Positions 8,410-17,064 of a stretch of DNA of 64,000 nt are shown piece by piece (the stretch's first letter is position 1; each line of letters opens with the position of its first letter). The notes beneath the pieces were generated by a model, which did no database searches, was not told the DNA's origin, and saw nothing but the letters and a program-made list of their open reading frames with translations. Origin of the DNA: an uncultured Eubacteriales bacterium. GTDB taxonomy: Bacteria; Bacillota; Clostridia; Oscillospirales; Oscillospiraceae. Made by a program: the position numbers and the translations under genes. The stretch lies in contig URGL01000002.1 in assembly GCA_900547405.1 (NCBI GenBank), positions 1-64,000 of the forward strand, read 5' to 3'.

Positions 8410-10381
8410 GGCTGTCCCTCCCTGGGAAGGTGAATAGATAGACGGGATTCTGGCCCTGCATCAGTGTGTAGGGTCCTGCCGCCCTTGTGTTGGCAGCGGT
8501 GATGCACACACCCTCGCCGCCATAGCCCTTGGCACAACGGGCCAGCTCCCCCAAAGTCTCCAGGGCTACCGCCGTTGCCACGATCCTGGCCTTGGGATTC
8601 TTCTCCCAGATCAGGGTCAGCAGGGCCTCCATCTGGCCGGAACTGCCGCCAATGAACACATGGGTGGGGGCAGGCAGATTTTCACAGGCCGCCGGAGCCA
8701 GGCCCTCCACCGCTGTCAGGTTGGTCACATGGAGCCGGGCGGTGTTTTCCGTCAGGAGAGCCAAGGCCTCCGGCTTTTTTTCTACGGCGTACACCTGGCC
8801 CTCATAGGCCTGAAGGGCCATTTCAATCGCCACGCTGCCGGTGCCCGCCCCAATATCCCAGCAGACAGCATCGGCGGTAAGCTCCAGATGGGCCAGAGCC
8901 GCCGCCCGGATCTCCCGCTTGGTCATGGGCACCGGGGTGCCGTTCTCGTGGCTGCCCCGCCGAAAGGTCTCGTCGGGAAGTCCCTGGGTGACCACGGTTT
9001 CTCCCGCCCATTCAATCAGGGCCACACTGAGTTTATGGAATGTTTGTTCCGAAAGAGCCTGGGCGGTGCCCACAGTGATCTTCTCCTCGGGATAGCCCAG
9101 GGCCTCGCCTACGCTGACCTTGGCCTCTGCCAGTCCGGCATCAACCAGAGTCCGGCACAGGTTCTCCATTCCCTTCTCTCCCCCAACCAAAGCAAAGATC
9201 CGCTTGTGGCGGCGAAGCTCCCGGGCAATGTCCCAGTCCCTTCCATGGAGACTCACAGGGGTCACATCCTCATAGGAGGTTCCCAGCTTGGCACAGAGGG
9301 TCACCAGGCTGGAAATGCCCGGCTCTAAGGTAACATCACAGCCAGACAGCAAGGGCAGCAGCTTTTTCGTACCGCTGTAGAAGCCGATGTCTCCTGCCAT
9401 GACCACGGTAAACCGGCTGCACTCCGGGTGAGCGGCAATGGCCTCCACGATCTTTTCCGGGGCAATCTGTTCCTCCCGGGTCTGGCCCGGAGCAGCCACC
9501 GCCTCCAGCATTCGCTTTGCCCCAATGAGGCAGTCCGCCTGGGCAATGGCTTTTTCCGCTGCCAGAGTCCGGTGCTCCCGGTCTCCCGGGCCGATACCCA
9601 CAACGGTCACTTGCTTTTTGGCGGTCAACCCCAGTTCTTTGCACAAAAAGGCTGCCGTCTCCTGAAAAGACAGTCCCGCCACATGGTCCGGCCGGCCAAT
9701 CACCAGCAGCTGGGCCCCGACCGCTCTTGCCGCCTCCACCTTCTCCCAGAAGCCTCCCTTGGTGCCGGTCTGCTTGGTCACCAGGATCCCGGCCCCCGTG
9801 GCGTGGAGGATGGCCTCGTTCAGCTCTTTTGTAAAGGGCCCCTGCATAGCGATCACGTGGGCCGTAGGCACTCCGGCCTGTTTGCACAATTCGATACTGT
9901 CCGTCACCGGCAATACCCTGGCATAGTACCGCTCCGAGAAGCCCGGCAGTCCTTTGTACGCCGCCAGTTCCTTGCTGCCCACAGTCAGCAGCACCCTTTC
10001 CTCCCGATGGGAAAGCCACCGGACCGCCTCGGCAGTCGAGTCCACACAGACGCAGTCCTCCGGCAGTCCCCCATCCCGCAGAAGGCGCAGATATCGGGTC
10101 CCGGCAGCAGTGCAGGCGGCACGGATATTCTCTGTGACAATGGGGGCGTAGGGGTGGGTGGCATCTATCACCCAGTGGAAGCTTTCTTCCCGAAAGAAGG
10201 CTTCCATCTGCCCTTCATCCAGCCGTTTGGCGGAGACTATGACCCCTGGGATCTCTTCCAGCAGCTCTCCTCCGTACTCCGTGGCGGCGCAGGCGGTAAC
10301 GGAAAGTCCCTCAAAAGAGGCCAGCCACTTCACCAGCTGCCTCCCCTCGGAGGTCCCGGCAAAAACGCAAAGCTTATACAT
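8399..10381 (-). CDS. cobK-cbiE-cbiT: Three-domain cobalamin enzyme: precorrin-6A reductase (CobK/CbiJ) + CbiE + CbiT
   Basis: A 660-aa fusion. Residues 1 to about 245 are a CobK/CbiJ reductase (VFAGTSEGRQLVKWLA at the start, WVIDATHPYAPIVTENIR, VLLTVGSKELAAYKGLPG). Residues from about 255 are a CbiE methyltransferase (VTVVGIGPGDREHRTLAAE, VVMAGDIGFYSGTKKLLPLL). From about 480 comes the CbiT methyltransferase/decarboxylase (MTKREIRAAALAHLEL, DIGAGTGSVAIEMAL). Together these would perform three consecutive ring steps after cobalt-precorrin-6A. CbiE-CbiT (CobL) fusions are common; the added reductase domain is less so. It overlaps cbiH by 8 bases and cbiB by 11. Confidence 0.92.
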   Translation of the reverse strand: MYKLCVFAGTSEGRQLVKWLASFEGLSVTACAATEYGGELLEEIPGVIVSAKRLDEGQMEAFFREESFHWVIDATHPYAPIVTENIRAACTAAGTRYLRLLRDGGLPEDCVCVDSTAEAVRWLSHREERVLLTVGSKELAAYKGLPGFSERYYARVLPVTDSIELCKQAGVPTAHVIAMQGPFTKELNEAILHATGAGILVTKQTGTKGGFWEKVEAARAVGAQLLVIGRPDHVAGLSFQETAAFLCKELGLTAKKQVTVVGIGPGDREHRTLAAEKAIAQADCLIGAKRMLEAVAAPGQTREEQIAPEKIVEAIAAHPECSRFTVVMAGDIGFYSGTKKLLPLLSGCDVTLEPGISSLVTLCAKLGTSYEDVTPVSLHGRDWDIARELRRHKRIFALVGGEKGMENLCRTLVDAGLAEAKVSVGEALGYPEEKITVGTAQALSEQTFHKLSVALIEWAGETVVTQGLPDETFRRGSHENGTPVPMTKREIRAAALAHLELTADAVCWDIGAGTGSVAIEMALQAYEGQVYAVEKKPEALALLTENTARLHVTNLTAVEGLAPAACENLPAPTHVFIGGSSGQMEALLTLIWEKNPKARIVATAVALETLGELARCAKGYGGEGVCITAANTRAAGPYTLMQGQNPVYLFTFPGRDSHEA

Positions 10382-11102
10382 CCCGGTATCCTCTGGGAGT
10401 CACCAGATTCTCCCCGATGATTTTCGTCTGGGCGTTGCCCACAAATACGGTGCAGAACATATCCGCTTCAAAATCCCGCAGTTCCTTCAGCGTCAGCAAA
10501 AACTTCTGCTGGCCCTCTCTTCCGATATTGCGGACCACGCCGCAGGGCCGATTTTTCGGCAGTGTCTTCAGGAGGATATCGCAGGCTTTTTTCAGGTTAT
10601 CAGGTCTACCGTGACTTCTGGGATTGTAGATGACAATAGACAGGTCCGCCTGGGCGGCGTAGTCCAGTCTTCTTTCGATCTTTTCCCAGGGAGTCAACCG
10701 GTCGGAAAGGCTGATGACGGCAAAGTCGTGGGTCAGGGGCGCTCCCAGCACCGCACCGCCGCTGCAGGCTGCCGTGAGACCGGGGACCACCTCTACTTCC
10801 ACGTCCTTGTCCTCTCCCAGCAGCTCATAGACCAGGGAGGCCATGCCGTAGATGCCGCTGTCACCGGAGCAGACCATGGCTACGGTCTTCCCCTTCCGGG
10901 CCTCCTCAATGGCCATGCGGCACCGGTCCGCCTCCTGGGTCATGGGGGTGGACAGCAGCTCCTTGCCGGGGTAGCTGTCCTTTACCAGGTCCACATAGAC
11001 AGGGTAGCCTACGATCACCTGGCAGTCTTCCAGGGCCCGATGGGCTTTCATGGTCATGTTTTCCATATTTCCAGGGCCAATGCCCACAACATATAATTTC
11101 AT
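10374..11102 (-). CDS. cbiH: Precorrin-3B / cobalt-factor III C17-methyltransferase (CbiH/CobJ)
   Basis: A 242-aa tetrapyrrole methylase that methylates C17 and drives ring contraction. The family signature is present: MKLYVVGIGPGNMENMTMKA, GYPVYVDLVKD, VCSGDSGIYGMASLVYEL, VVPGLTAACSGGAVLGAPLT and the IVIYNPRSHGRP segment. It overlaps cbiG by four bases (ATGA), showing translational coupling. In the anaerobic pathway this enzyme acts together with CbiG, whose gene is directly before it. Confidence 0.93.
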   Translation of the reverse strand: MKLYVVGIGPGNMENMTMKAHRALEDCQVIVGYPVYVDLVKDSYPGKELLSTPMTQEADRCRMAIEEARKGKTVAMVCSGDSGIYGMASLVYELLGEDKDVEVEVVPGLTAACSGGAVLGAPLTHDFAVISLSDRLTPWEKIERRLDYAAQADLSIVIYNPRSHGRPDNLKKACDILLKTLPKNRPCGVVRNIGREGQQKFLLTLKELRDFEADMFCTVFVGNAQTKIIGENLVTPRGYRDV

Positions 11103-12115
11103 AGTATTGTTTCTCCTCTTTTTTCCGCCACAGCCACGGTAACGCCGTTATGGGCGGTTTTATGGACAATGAGGGTTCCCCCGGCCAGTGCGGCGGCCCG
11201 CTCGCACACATTGTCCACTCCGGTAATGGACTGGACAAAGGCAGAGGGGGAAAAGTCCCCGGGGACGGCCTTCAATTCCTCCGCCGTAAAAAATTCTCCA
11301 GGGATCCCAAGCTCTGCGCAGTAGTCCAGCAGCCCCTGCTCGTTGGCTTTCAAATCTATGGACGCCACCTGGGCGATGGCTTCGGTTCTCAGGTCATGTT
11401 CCCGGAATACCGCCCGGACCGCCTCTTCAATGGCCTCTTTCGGGGTGCCTCTCCGGCAGCCCAGGCCTAGGGTCAGCACTCTGGGGGTCAGGATCAGCGT
11501 CTTTTCAAAGGGCTTCCGGTTGTGGATGCCCACATAGATGCCGAGCTTCCCCTCTTCTTTTTCCACAAGGCCTGGGGGCAGTTGTGGAAAACGCAGGTAC
11601 TCCCCACAGATGGGAACCGGATGCTCCAGGATGGCAGCGGAAATCTCCTTGCATAGCTCCATGTCCGAAATATGGCAGCCCTGCTCGGTGGCCCAGGTAT
11701 CCGCGGAGAATTTCCCCTCCACATCTGTGGCCGTTGTAATGACGGGTCTGGCCCCCATTTTCTCCGCCAGACGCCTTGTCATGGCGTTGGCCCCGCCGAT
11801 GTGGCCGGAGAGCAGGGAAATGACGAAGGTGCCGCCCTCATCCATCACCAGCACCGCCGGGTCTGTCTTTTTGTCCCGCACCCAGGGCGCAATGGCCCGA
11901 ACGGCCATGCCGGTGCTGCCAATGAACAGGATGGCATCCGCCCAGCGGAAATAGGGCTCCATACATTGGTTTAAGGGAGGCCGATAGGCCTCAAAGCCGG
12001 GAACGCCGAACTTTTCCATGGTGACCAGGCGCACTTCCTCCGCATCCAGGATCTCTTTGGCCCCTTGGGCCAGCCCACAGCCCCGGCGGGTGAAGGCGAA
12101 CACCGCCAGCTTCAT
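11099..12115 (-). CDS. cbiG: Cobalt-precorrin-5A hydrolase (CbiG)
   Basis: A 338-aa protein that opens the delta-lactone and releases acetaldehyde from cobalt-precorrin-5A. The N-terminal domain has ILFIGSTGMAVRAIAPWVRDK and ISLLSGHIGGANAMTRRLA. The C-terminal CobE-like domain begins LTLGLGCRRGTPKEAIEEAV. CbiG marks the oxygen-independent, early-cobalt route. It overlaps both neighbours by four bases (ATGA). Confidence 0.95.
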   Translation of the reverse strand: MKLAVFAFTRRGCGLAQGAKEILDAEEVRLVTMEKFGVPGFEAYRPPLNQCMEPYFRWADAILFIGSTGMAVRAIAPWVRDKKTDPAVLVMDEGGTFVISLLSGHIGGANAMTRRLAEKMGARPVITTATDVEGKFSADTWATEQGCHISDMELCKEISAAILEHPVPICGEYLRFPQLPPGLVEKEEGKLGIYVGIHNRKPFEKTLILTPRVLTLGLGCRRGTPKEAIEEAVRAVFREHDLRTEAIAQVASIDLKANEQGLLDYCAELGIPGEFFTAEELKAVPGDFSPSAFVQSITGVDNVCERAAALAGGTLIVHKTAHNGVTVAVAEKRGETIL

Positions 12116-12870
12116 TTGGTGGCCGCCTCGTGGAAGGGCCGGTCGTAGCTGGGATCATACAGGTAGGACTTGGCGTACTTCTCCCCCATGCAGTCCCCAA
12201 CAATAATCAGGCTGGTCCGGGTCAGGTCGTTTTCCGTCACCGTCTTGTGGAGGGTATCCACGGTGCAGTGGAAAATCCGCTCGTCGGGCCAACTGGCCTT
12301 GAAGACAATGGCAACCGGCGTGGACCCGGGGTACCCACCCTCCAGAAGCTCCTGCTGGAGCTCCTGGGTCAGCCGGGTGCTCAGGTACAGGCACATGGTG
12401 GCCCGATGGGCGGCAAGGGACCGGATGCTCTCCTTCTCCGGCACCAGGGTCTTGCCGGACTGCCGGGTGATGATGACGGTCTGGCTCACCTCCGGCAGGG
12501 TAAACTCCTGCTTCAAGGAGGCGGCGGCCCCGCAGAAGGCGCTGACACCGGGGGTCACATCGTATTCGATGCCCAGGGGGATCAACTCATCGAACTGCTC
12601 CCGGACGGCTCCGTAAATGCTGGAGTCCCCGGTATGGAGCCGGACTGTGGTCTTGCCCTCAGCCTCCGCCCGGACGATCACGGCGGTGGTTTCCGCCAGC
12701 GTCATTTTTGCGCTGTTGTGGATCTCACAGTCGGGCTTACAGTAGTTCAACAGCTCCGGATTCACCAAGGACCCGGCGTAGATCACCACATCCGCTTCCG
12801 AAAGGAGCCTGGCCCCCCGGACGGTGATCAGGTCCACCGCGCCGCAGCCGGCGCCTACAAAATGTACCAT
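12112..12870 (-). CDS. cbiF: Cobalt-precorrin-4 C11-methyltransferase (CbiF/CobM)
   Basis: A 252-aa tetrapyrrole methylase. Motifs are MVHFVGAGCGAVDLITVRG, VIYAGSLVNPELL, VRLHTGDSSIYGAVREQ, TPGVSAFCGAAASLKQEFTL and TMCLYLSTRL. GGAGG lies 10 bases before the ATG. A 40-base gap containing a 20-bp palindrome separates it from cbiD upstream, the widest gap within the operon. Confidence 0.95.
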   Translation of the reverse strand: MVHFVGAGCGAVDLITVRGARLLSEADVVIYAGSLVNPELLNYCKPDCEIHNSAKMTLAETTAVIVRAEAEGKTTVRLHTGDSSIYGAVREQFDELIPLGIEYDVTPGVSAFCGAAASLKQEFTLPEVSQTVIITRQSGKTLVPEKESIRSLAAHRATMCLYLSTRLTQELQQELLEGGYPGSTPVAIVFKASWPDERIFHCTVDTLHKTVTENDLTRTSLIIVGDCMGEKYAKSYLYDPSYDRPFHEAATK

Positions 12871-12891
12871 ATCTGATATTCCTCCATTACT

Positions 12892-12911
12892 ACCTTCCCC
12901 TGGGGGAAGGT
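12892..12911. repeat. Solo palindrome of the intergenic repeat family
   Basis: ACCTTCCCC/GGGGAAGGT with a TG centre lies between cbiD and cbiF. The same arm sequence ends the longer repeats at 25750 and 36048. It has no T run, so a terminator role is doubtful; it could stabilise mRNA ends within the operon. Confidence 0.5.
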
Positions 12912-14026
12912 CATATTTCTTTTAAGAACGCTCTCGCATTCTCCGTCTCCCCCAAAAGGCCGTAGACCTTGGAGAAGTACATACATTCCACTGTCATTTT
13001 TTCTCCCGCCCGGTATTGCAGATTCCTTTGGATGCGTGCCGTCAGACGGCCCAGCACCCCTTTCCGCTTGTCCTCAGCCAGGAGGCGCAGCATTTCATCA
13101 CAGCTGACGCAGTCCAGCATCTCCCGGATCACCTCCGGGGCCACGCCCTCGCAGCCTGCCAGAGCGCACAGGATCTCTGCCCGGCAGTCGCCATATTTGG
13201 AGTGGGTGTTCATCATATTCCCCGCCAGCTTCACCAGCTTGCCGATGTGCCCCACCAGTATGGCCCTTTGAAAGTCCAGCTCCTTGCAGATGTCGATGGC
13301 ATCCCCAATAAAATTGCTGACCTGGACCGCCTTCTGGGGATCCACCCCCAGGCCGTCTTTCAGAAAATCGCAGCCGTAGTTGCCGGGGGTCAGCAGCACC
13401 GTACTTCCCAGGAGCCGTTTTTGCCGCAGCTCCACCCGGATGGTATCCACCAGGGCTTTTTCGCTCATAGGCTCTACAATGCCGGTAGTTCCCAAAATGG
13501 AGATGCCTCCCAGGATGCCCAGCCGGGGGTTGAAGGTCTTTTTCGCCAGTTCCTCCCCCAAGGGCACAGAGATCAGCACCCGAAAGCCGCCGGAATAGTC
13601 CAGGGTGCGGGCGACTTCCCACAGGTTTTCCTCGATCATTTTCCGGGGCACAGAATTGATGGCAGCCTGTCCAACTCCCTGATCCAGCCCTGGTTTCGTC
13701 ACCCGGCCCACGCCGAAGCCCCCATCGATATCCACCCGCCGTTTCGGGATCAGCGACACCTTTGCGTAAATCAGCGCCCCGGCAGTGATGTCCGGATCGT
13801 CTCCCCCGTCCTTTTCTATAGCACAGCAGACGCTGTCCTCTGCCCGGGTAATGTCATGCACCGTCAGCTCCAGATCCAGCCCCTTGGGCGTGTGCAGGCC
13901 GATGGTGCTTTTCTCCCGGCCCGTCAGGAGCATCCACCCCGCCGCCTTGGCCGCCGCCGCGGCGCAGGAGCCGGTGGTATAGCCCAGGCGGAGTTTTTTG
14001 CCATCCTTCTCAACGAATTCTTCCAT
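12911..14026 (-). CDS. cbiD: Cobalt-precorrin-5B C1-methyltransferase (CbiD)
   Basis: A 371-aa CbiD protein, the C1-methylating enzyme of the anaerobic pathway. Motifs are LRLGYTTGSCAAAAAKAA near the N-terminus, GFGVGRVTKPGLDQGVGQAAIN, LGILGGISILGTTGIVEPMS, TPGNYGCDFL and the central VGHIGKLVKLAGNMMNTHS. It starts 2 bases after the cbiC stop without a clear ribosome site, so translation probably depends on coupling to cbiC. Confidence 0.95.
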   Translation of the reverse strand: MEEFVEKDGKKLRLGYTTGSCAAAAAKAAGWMLLTGREKSTIGLHTPKGLDLELTVHDITRAEDSVCCAIEKDGGDDPDITAGALIYAKVSLIPKRRVDIDGGFGVGRVTKPGLDQGVGQAAINSVPRKMIEENLWEVARTLDYSGGFRVLISVPLGEELAKKTFNPRLGILGGISILGTTGIVEPMSEKALVDTIRVELRQKRLLGSTVLLTPGNYGCDFLKDGLGVDPQKAVQVSNFIGDAIDICKELDFQRAILVGHIGKLVKLAGNMMNTHSKYGDCRAEILCALAGCEGVAPEVIREMLDCVSCDEMLRLLAEDKRKGVLGRLTARIQRNLQYRAGEKMTVECMYFSKVYGLLGETENARAFLKEI

Positions 14027-14028
14027 GG

Positions 14029-14652
14029 TTATCTGGTGATCTGATACAACATGGCGTTGCAGATGGCTGCGGCCACGTTGCTGCCGCCTTTCCGCCCCCG
14101 GGCCACAATGCAGGGAGCTCCGGCAGCGATCAGCTCTTCCTTGCTCTCCACCACATTCACAAAGCCCACCGGGACGCCGATGATCAGCGCCGGGTGGAGC
14201 TTCCCGGCTTCCATAAGCTCCTTGAGCGCGATCAGCGCCGTAGGGGCGTTGCCGATGGCGAAGATGCAGGGCTTTTCGAGGCTCGCCGCCTTTTCCATGG
14301 AGACCATAGCCCGGGTCACCCCACGCCGTTTGGCCTCCGCCGCCACATCCTCATCGGACATAAAGCAATGAACCTGACCGCCCAGCTTTCCCAGAACGGT
14401 CTTATTGATCCCCGCCTTGGCCATCTGGGTATCCGTGACGATATCACAGCCGGCCCCCAGGGCCTCAATGCCCTTTTTCACCGCATCCGGGGAAAAGTAG
14501 AGATTCTTGGCATAGTCGAAGTCGGCGGAGGTGTGGATCACCCGCTTTACCACCAGTTCGTTTTCCGGGGCAATGGGGGTGTCCCCCAGCAGCTCCGTGA
14601 TGATCTCAAAGCTCCGCTTCTCAATGTCCATGGGTTTTACAATTTCAAGCAT
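14029..14652 (-). CDS. cbiC: Cobalt-precorrin-8 methylmutase (CbiC)
   Basis: A 207-aa methylmutase that moves the C11 methyl group to C12, giving cobyrinic acid. The start at 14652 (MLEIVKPMDIEKRSFEII) has AAAGGAG at the right distance and matches the family; an upstream ATG has no site. VIHTSADFDYAKNLYFSPDA contains the catalytic His region, and GVPVGFVNVVESKEEL is the family C-terminal motif. It overlaps cbiA by 8 bases. Confidence 0.95.
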   Translation of the reverse strand: MLEIVKPMDIEKRSFEIITELLGDTPIAPENELVVKRVIHTSADFDYAKNLYFSPDAVKKGIEALGAGCDIVTDTQMAKAGINKTVLGKLGGQVHCFMSDEDVAAEAKRRGVTRAMVSMEKAASLEKPCIFAIGNAPTALIALKELMEAGKLHPALIIGVPVGFVNVVESKEELIAAGAPCIVARGRKGGSNVAAAICNAMLYQITR

Positions 14653-16000
14653 GGTCTTGCTCCTTTCGGCAGGCATCTAAAAATCGGGCTGCCATACTGG
14701 GTTTTGCGTAAAAATGGAAGTGGGGGAATCCTGCGTAGAACCCAGGCGCGGCAACACCGCAGTCCCAGCTTCGGCCGTCAGCCTTGCGGGCCCGGAAGGC
14801 ATTCCCATTGTCCGTTGTATCATAATAGTGGAATTCGTGGGCCGGGATTTTTTCCCCGGCGGCACAGAGAATATTTTCCTCTCTCGCCTCCAGCGTTACA
14901 TAACCGAACCGGGAAAGCCTGCCCGTATTATGGGCCTGCCCCGGAAGATAGCCCACCATGGCGTGCCCATCCAGGCTTTGCTGCAAGTAGAGGAAGCCCC
15001 CGCACTCGGCAATGGAGGGAAGCCCCTCTTCCAGCGCCTCCCGGATGCTTTGCCGCATGGCGGCATTCTCTTCCAGCTGGGCAGCCCACAATTCCGGGTA
15101 GCCCCCGCCTAAGTACAGCCCCTGGATATCCTCTGGGAGCTCATTGTCTTCCAGCGGGGAAAAGGGTACAAGTTCCGCCCCCAAGTCCCTCAACAGGTCC
15201 AGATTATCCTGATAATAGAAGCAGAAGGCCTTGTCTCTGGCCACCGCCACCCGGACGGGGCTCCCCTTTGCCGGAAGGTCCGGCACCTCATAACGCAGCG
15301 GCTCCGCCGAAGCCGCCAGGGAGATAATCCCCTCTATATCCAGGCTCTTTTCCAGGTTGTCCGCCAGTGAATTCAGCTTTTCTTTCAAATCCGCCATTTC
15401 CTCAGGGGTGATGAGGCCCAGATGGCGGCTCTCTAAGGCGCATTCCGGAAGCCTGGGCACATAGCCCAGAGGCCGGACCTGGCCGCCGAACCGCTCCAAA
15501 ATCGCTTCTCTCAGCTTGGGATACAGCATGGCGGAGCACCGGTTCAGGATCACCCCGCGGATACCGCTGTCCGGATGCAGGTTCCGGAACCCATGGATCA
15601 CCGCCAGCACCGAGTGGGCCGCCCCCCGGGCATCCACCGTCAGGATCACCGGACTGCCTGTCACCTTCGCCACCTCGTAAGAGCTGGCCTGTGTGGTAAG
15701 GCCGACCCCGTCGTAAAAGCCCATGACCCCCTCCGTTACCGCCAGAGAGAAGCCCTCACTACCAGCAGCCATCCGAAATCTGAGCATATTCGCGTCTAAA
15801 AACTGCAGGTCCAGGTTCCGGCAGGGAGTGTGCAGCGCAGAAGCGTGAAACATAGGATCAATATAGTCCGGCCCGCATTTGAAGGAGCACAGCTTTACGC
15901 CGCGGCGGTTCAGCAGCGTCAGCAGTCCTGAGACCAAGGTCGTCTTTCCGCAGCCACTGTTGGTGCCCGCAATCAGCACCCGGGGCAAAATTTTTTCCAT
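14645..16000 (-). CDS. cbiA: Cobyrinic acid a,c-diamide synthase (CbiA)
   Basis: First gene of the cobalamin operon. An ATP-dependent amidotransferase of about 451 aa with the P-loop VLIAGTNSGCGKTTLVSGLL, CKCGPDYIDPMFH-like FKCGPDYIDPMFHASAL, EGVMGFYDG, and a glutaminase domain with GLYLGGGYPELWA and the nucleophile region PSIAECGGFLYLQ. I place the start at the ATG at 16000 (MEKILPRVLIAGTN), where the family begins. The open frame extends to 16060, but those 20 codons lie inside a terminator-like hairpin and are not conserved. The ribosome site at either start is weak, which is unusual in this operon. Confidence 0.92.
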   Translation of the reverse strand: MEKILPRVLIAGTNSGCGKTTLVSGLLTLLNRRGVKLCSFKCGPDYIDPMFHASALHTPCRNLDLQFLDANMLRFRMAAGSEGFSLAVTEGVMGFYDGVGLTTQASSYEVAKVTGSPVILTVDARGAAHSVLAVIHGFRNLHPDSGIRGVILNRCSAMLYPKLREAILERFGGQVRPLGYVPRLPECALESRHLGLITPEEMADLKEKLNSLADNLEKSLDIEGIISLAASAEPLRYEVPDLPAKGSPVRVAVARDKAFCFYYQDNLDLLRDLGAELVPFSPLEDNELPEDIQGLYLGGGYPELWAAQLEENAAMRQSIREALEEGLPSIAECGGFLYLQQSLDGHAMVGYLPGQAHNTGRLSRFGYVTLEAREENILCAAGEKIPAHEFHYYDTTDNGNAFRARKADGRSWDCGVAAPGFYAGFPHFHFYAKPSMAARFLDACRKEQDHA

Positions 16001-16015
16001 GGCTTCATACCCACA

Positions 16016-16051
16016 AAAACCGCCGCAGTACCCGTAGACCGCCGCGGTTTT
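16016..16051 (-). terminator. Third terminator-like hairpin before cbiA
   Basis: AAAACCGC (16016-16023) pairs with GCGGTTTT (16044-16051); the minus-strand product ends GCGGTTTTTG. It is the last of three hairpins between the riboswitch and cbiA. The stem is shorter than the other two. Confidence 0.45.
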
Positions 16052-16059
16052 GTCTTTCA

Positions 16060-16094
16060 TAAAAAATAAAGGGGAGGCGGACTACCTCCCCTTT
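16060..16094 (-). terminator. Second terminator-like hairpin before cbiA
   Basis: AAAGGGGAGG (16068-16077) pairs perfectly with CCTCCCCTTT (16085-16094) over a 7-base loop, followed on the minus strand by ATTTTTT. Confidence 0.7.
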
Positions 16095-16170
16095 TTCAGT
16101 TCACGCAGGTTTCTTTTCCGGAGGGCAATCTGTTGGAGGCGGGTAAGGGGGAAACCACTTTTACAGCACC

Positions 16171-16212
16171 GGAAAAGCAAAAAGACTGCGGCAGCTACAA
16201 AAACTGCCGCAG
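16171..16212 (-). terminator. Riboswitch-proximal terminator
   Basis: CTGCGGCAG and CTGCCGCAG (16186-16194 and 16204-16212) form a 9-bp stem. On the minus strand it is followed by TCTTTTTGCTTTT. It is the likely expression platform of the B12 riboswitch. Confidence 0.7.
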
Positions 16213-16276
16213 CCGTATTTCTGCGCCAAAAGCCGCCGGACTGCCCGTACTTGCAGGCCCCGACGAAAACCCAAAT

Positions 16277-16470
16277 TCAGCAGGTATCCTGGCTTGCGCA
16301 TCCTAAGCCTTCCCCGGTCTTCTCGGAACCCGTCCAATGACCCGCTTTCGCTCTTGGGGTAAGGCCTCCGCGCTTACAGTGGCGGTACCGCTCGGGATTT
16401 TCACCCGATTCCCTATTCTCTCCCCAAGCCCAACCGGCTCGGGAGCACTGAAACTGGTATTCACTTTCGG
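16277..16470 (-). promoter_or_regulatory. Cobalamin (B12) riboswitch
   Basis: On the minus strand the leader contains the conserved core GGGTGAAAATCCC, then GCGGTACCGCCACTGT with the B12 box GCCACTG, and ends AGCCAGGATACCTGC, the usual 3' closing element. It lies between a strong promoter and the cbiA operon, so vitamin B12 is expected to shut the operon down by transcription termination. Confidence 0.93.
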
Positions 16471-16475
16471 TGTCC

Positions 16476-16504
16476 ATTTTATCACAGAGAAGGGTGGATG
16501 TCAA
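16476..16504 (-). promoter_or_regulatory. Promoter of the cobalamin operon
   Basis: TTGACA (16504-16499) and TAAAAT (16481-16476) on the minus strand, with a 17-base spacer. Transcription would begin at about 16469, right at the riboswitch 5' end. Confidence 0.75.
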
Positions 16505-16507
16505 TAA

Positions 16508-16921
16508 TCAGTCCTCCGGAAACAGGGTCTGTTTGCAGTACTGAATAATGGATCTTCTGGTGACAATGCCAATGAAGGCGTCCTTGTCGTCCACCACAGG
16601 GACAAAGTTCTGGGTAGAGGCCCGGTCGATGAGGTCGTGCATGGAGGTGGTGACCCGGACAGGGACATTGTCCTTCCGGCGTTCGATCTCACCGATGCGG
16701 TGGGCCTCCGCCTGGCGCATATCCATATAGCAGATGTACTTCAGGGCCCAAAGGAGGTCGCCCTCTGTTAAGGTGCCCCGGTATTCTCCGTGACGGTTGA
16801 GGATCGGGATGGATGAGTAGCCGGCCGACTCCATTTTTTCCATGGCCTGCCGGATGGTGTAGTCGTCGTATAGGTAAGCGCACATTGCCTTGGGCATCAA
16901 AAAAAACAATATGTTGTTCAT
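16508..16921 (-). CDS. CBS-domain pair protein
   Basis: A 137-aa protein consisting of two CBS domains: residues about 15-70 (YDDYTIRQAMEKMESAGYSS, then IPILNRHGEYRGTLTEGDLL) and about 80-132 (MHDLIDRASTQNFVPVVDDK, then FIGIVTRRSII). Such stand-alone pairs bind adenine nucleotides, sometimes cyclic di-AMP, and act as regulators; the ligand here is unknown. A minus-strand -10 TATAAT is at 16971-16966. It is followed by the separate promoter of the cobalamin operon, so a link with B12 is not implied. Confidence 0.8.
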   Translation of the reverse strand: MNNILFFLMPKAMCAYLYDDYTIRQAMEKMESAGYSSIPILNRHGEYRGTLTEGDLLWALKYICYMDMRQAEAHRIGEIERRKDNVPVRVTTSMHDLIDRASTQNFVPVVDDKDAFIGIVTRRSIIQYCKQTLFPED

Positions 16922-17064
16922 ACCATGCTTCCTTTCCGTTGCGGGGAATTCCCGCTGTCTATCATATTATAGCATAGGGCAGCCGGAAAAGCATGAACAA
17001 TTATTGACGAAGTCCACAGGGCAAGCGAAGAAAATTTTTCTGCAATTTATGCAGTCTGCACAAA

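Noticed and set aside
16001..16060. N-terminal extension of CbiA
   Set aside because: The 20 codons are non-conserved and lie within a terminator-like hairpin; the family begins at the ATG at 16000.
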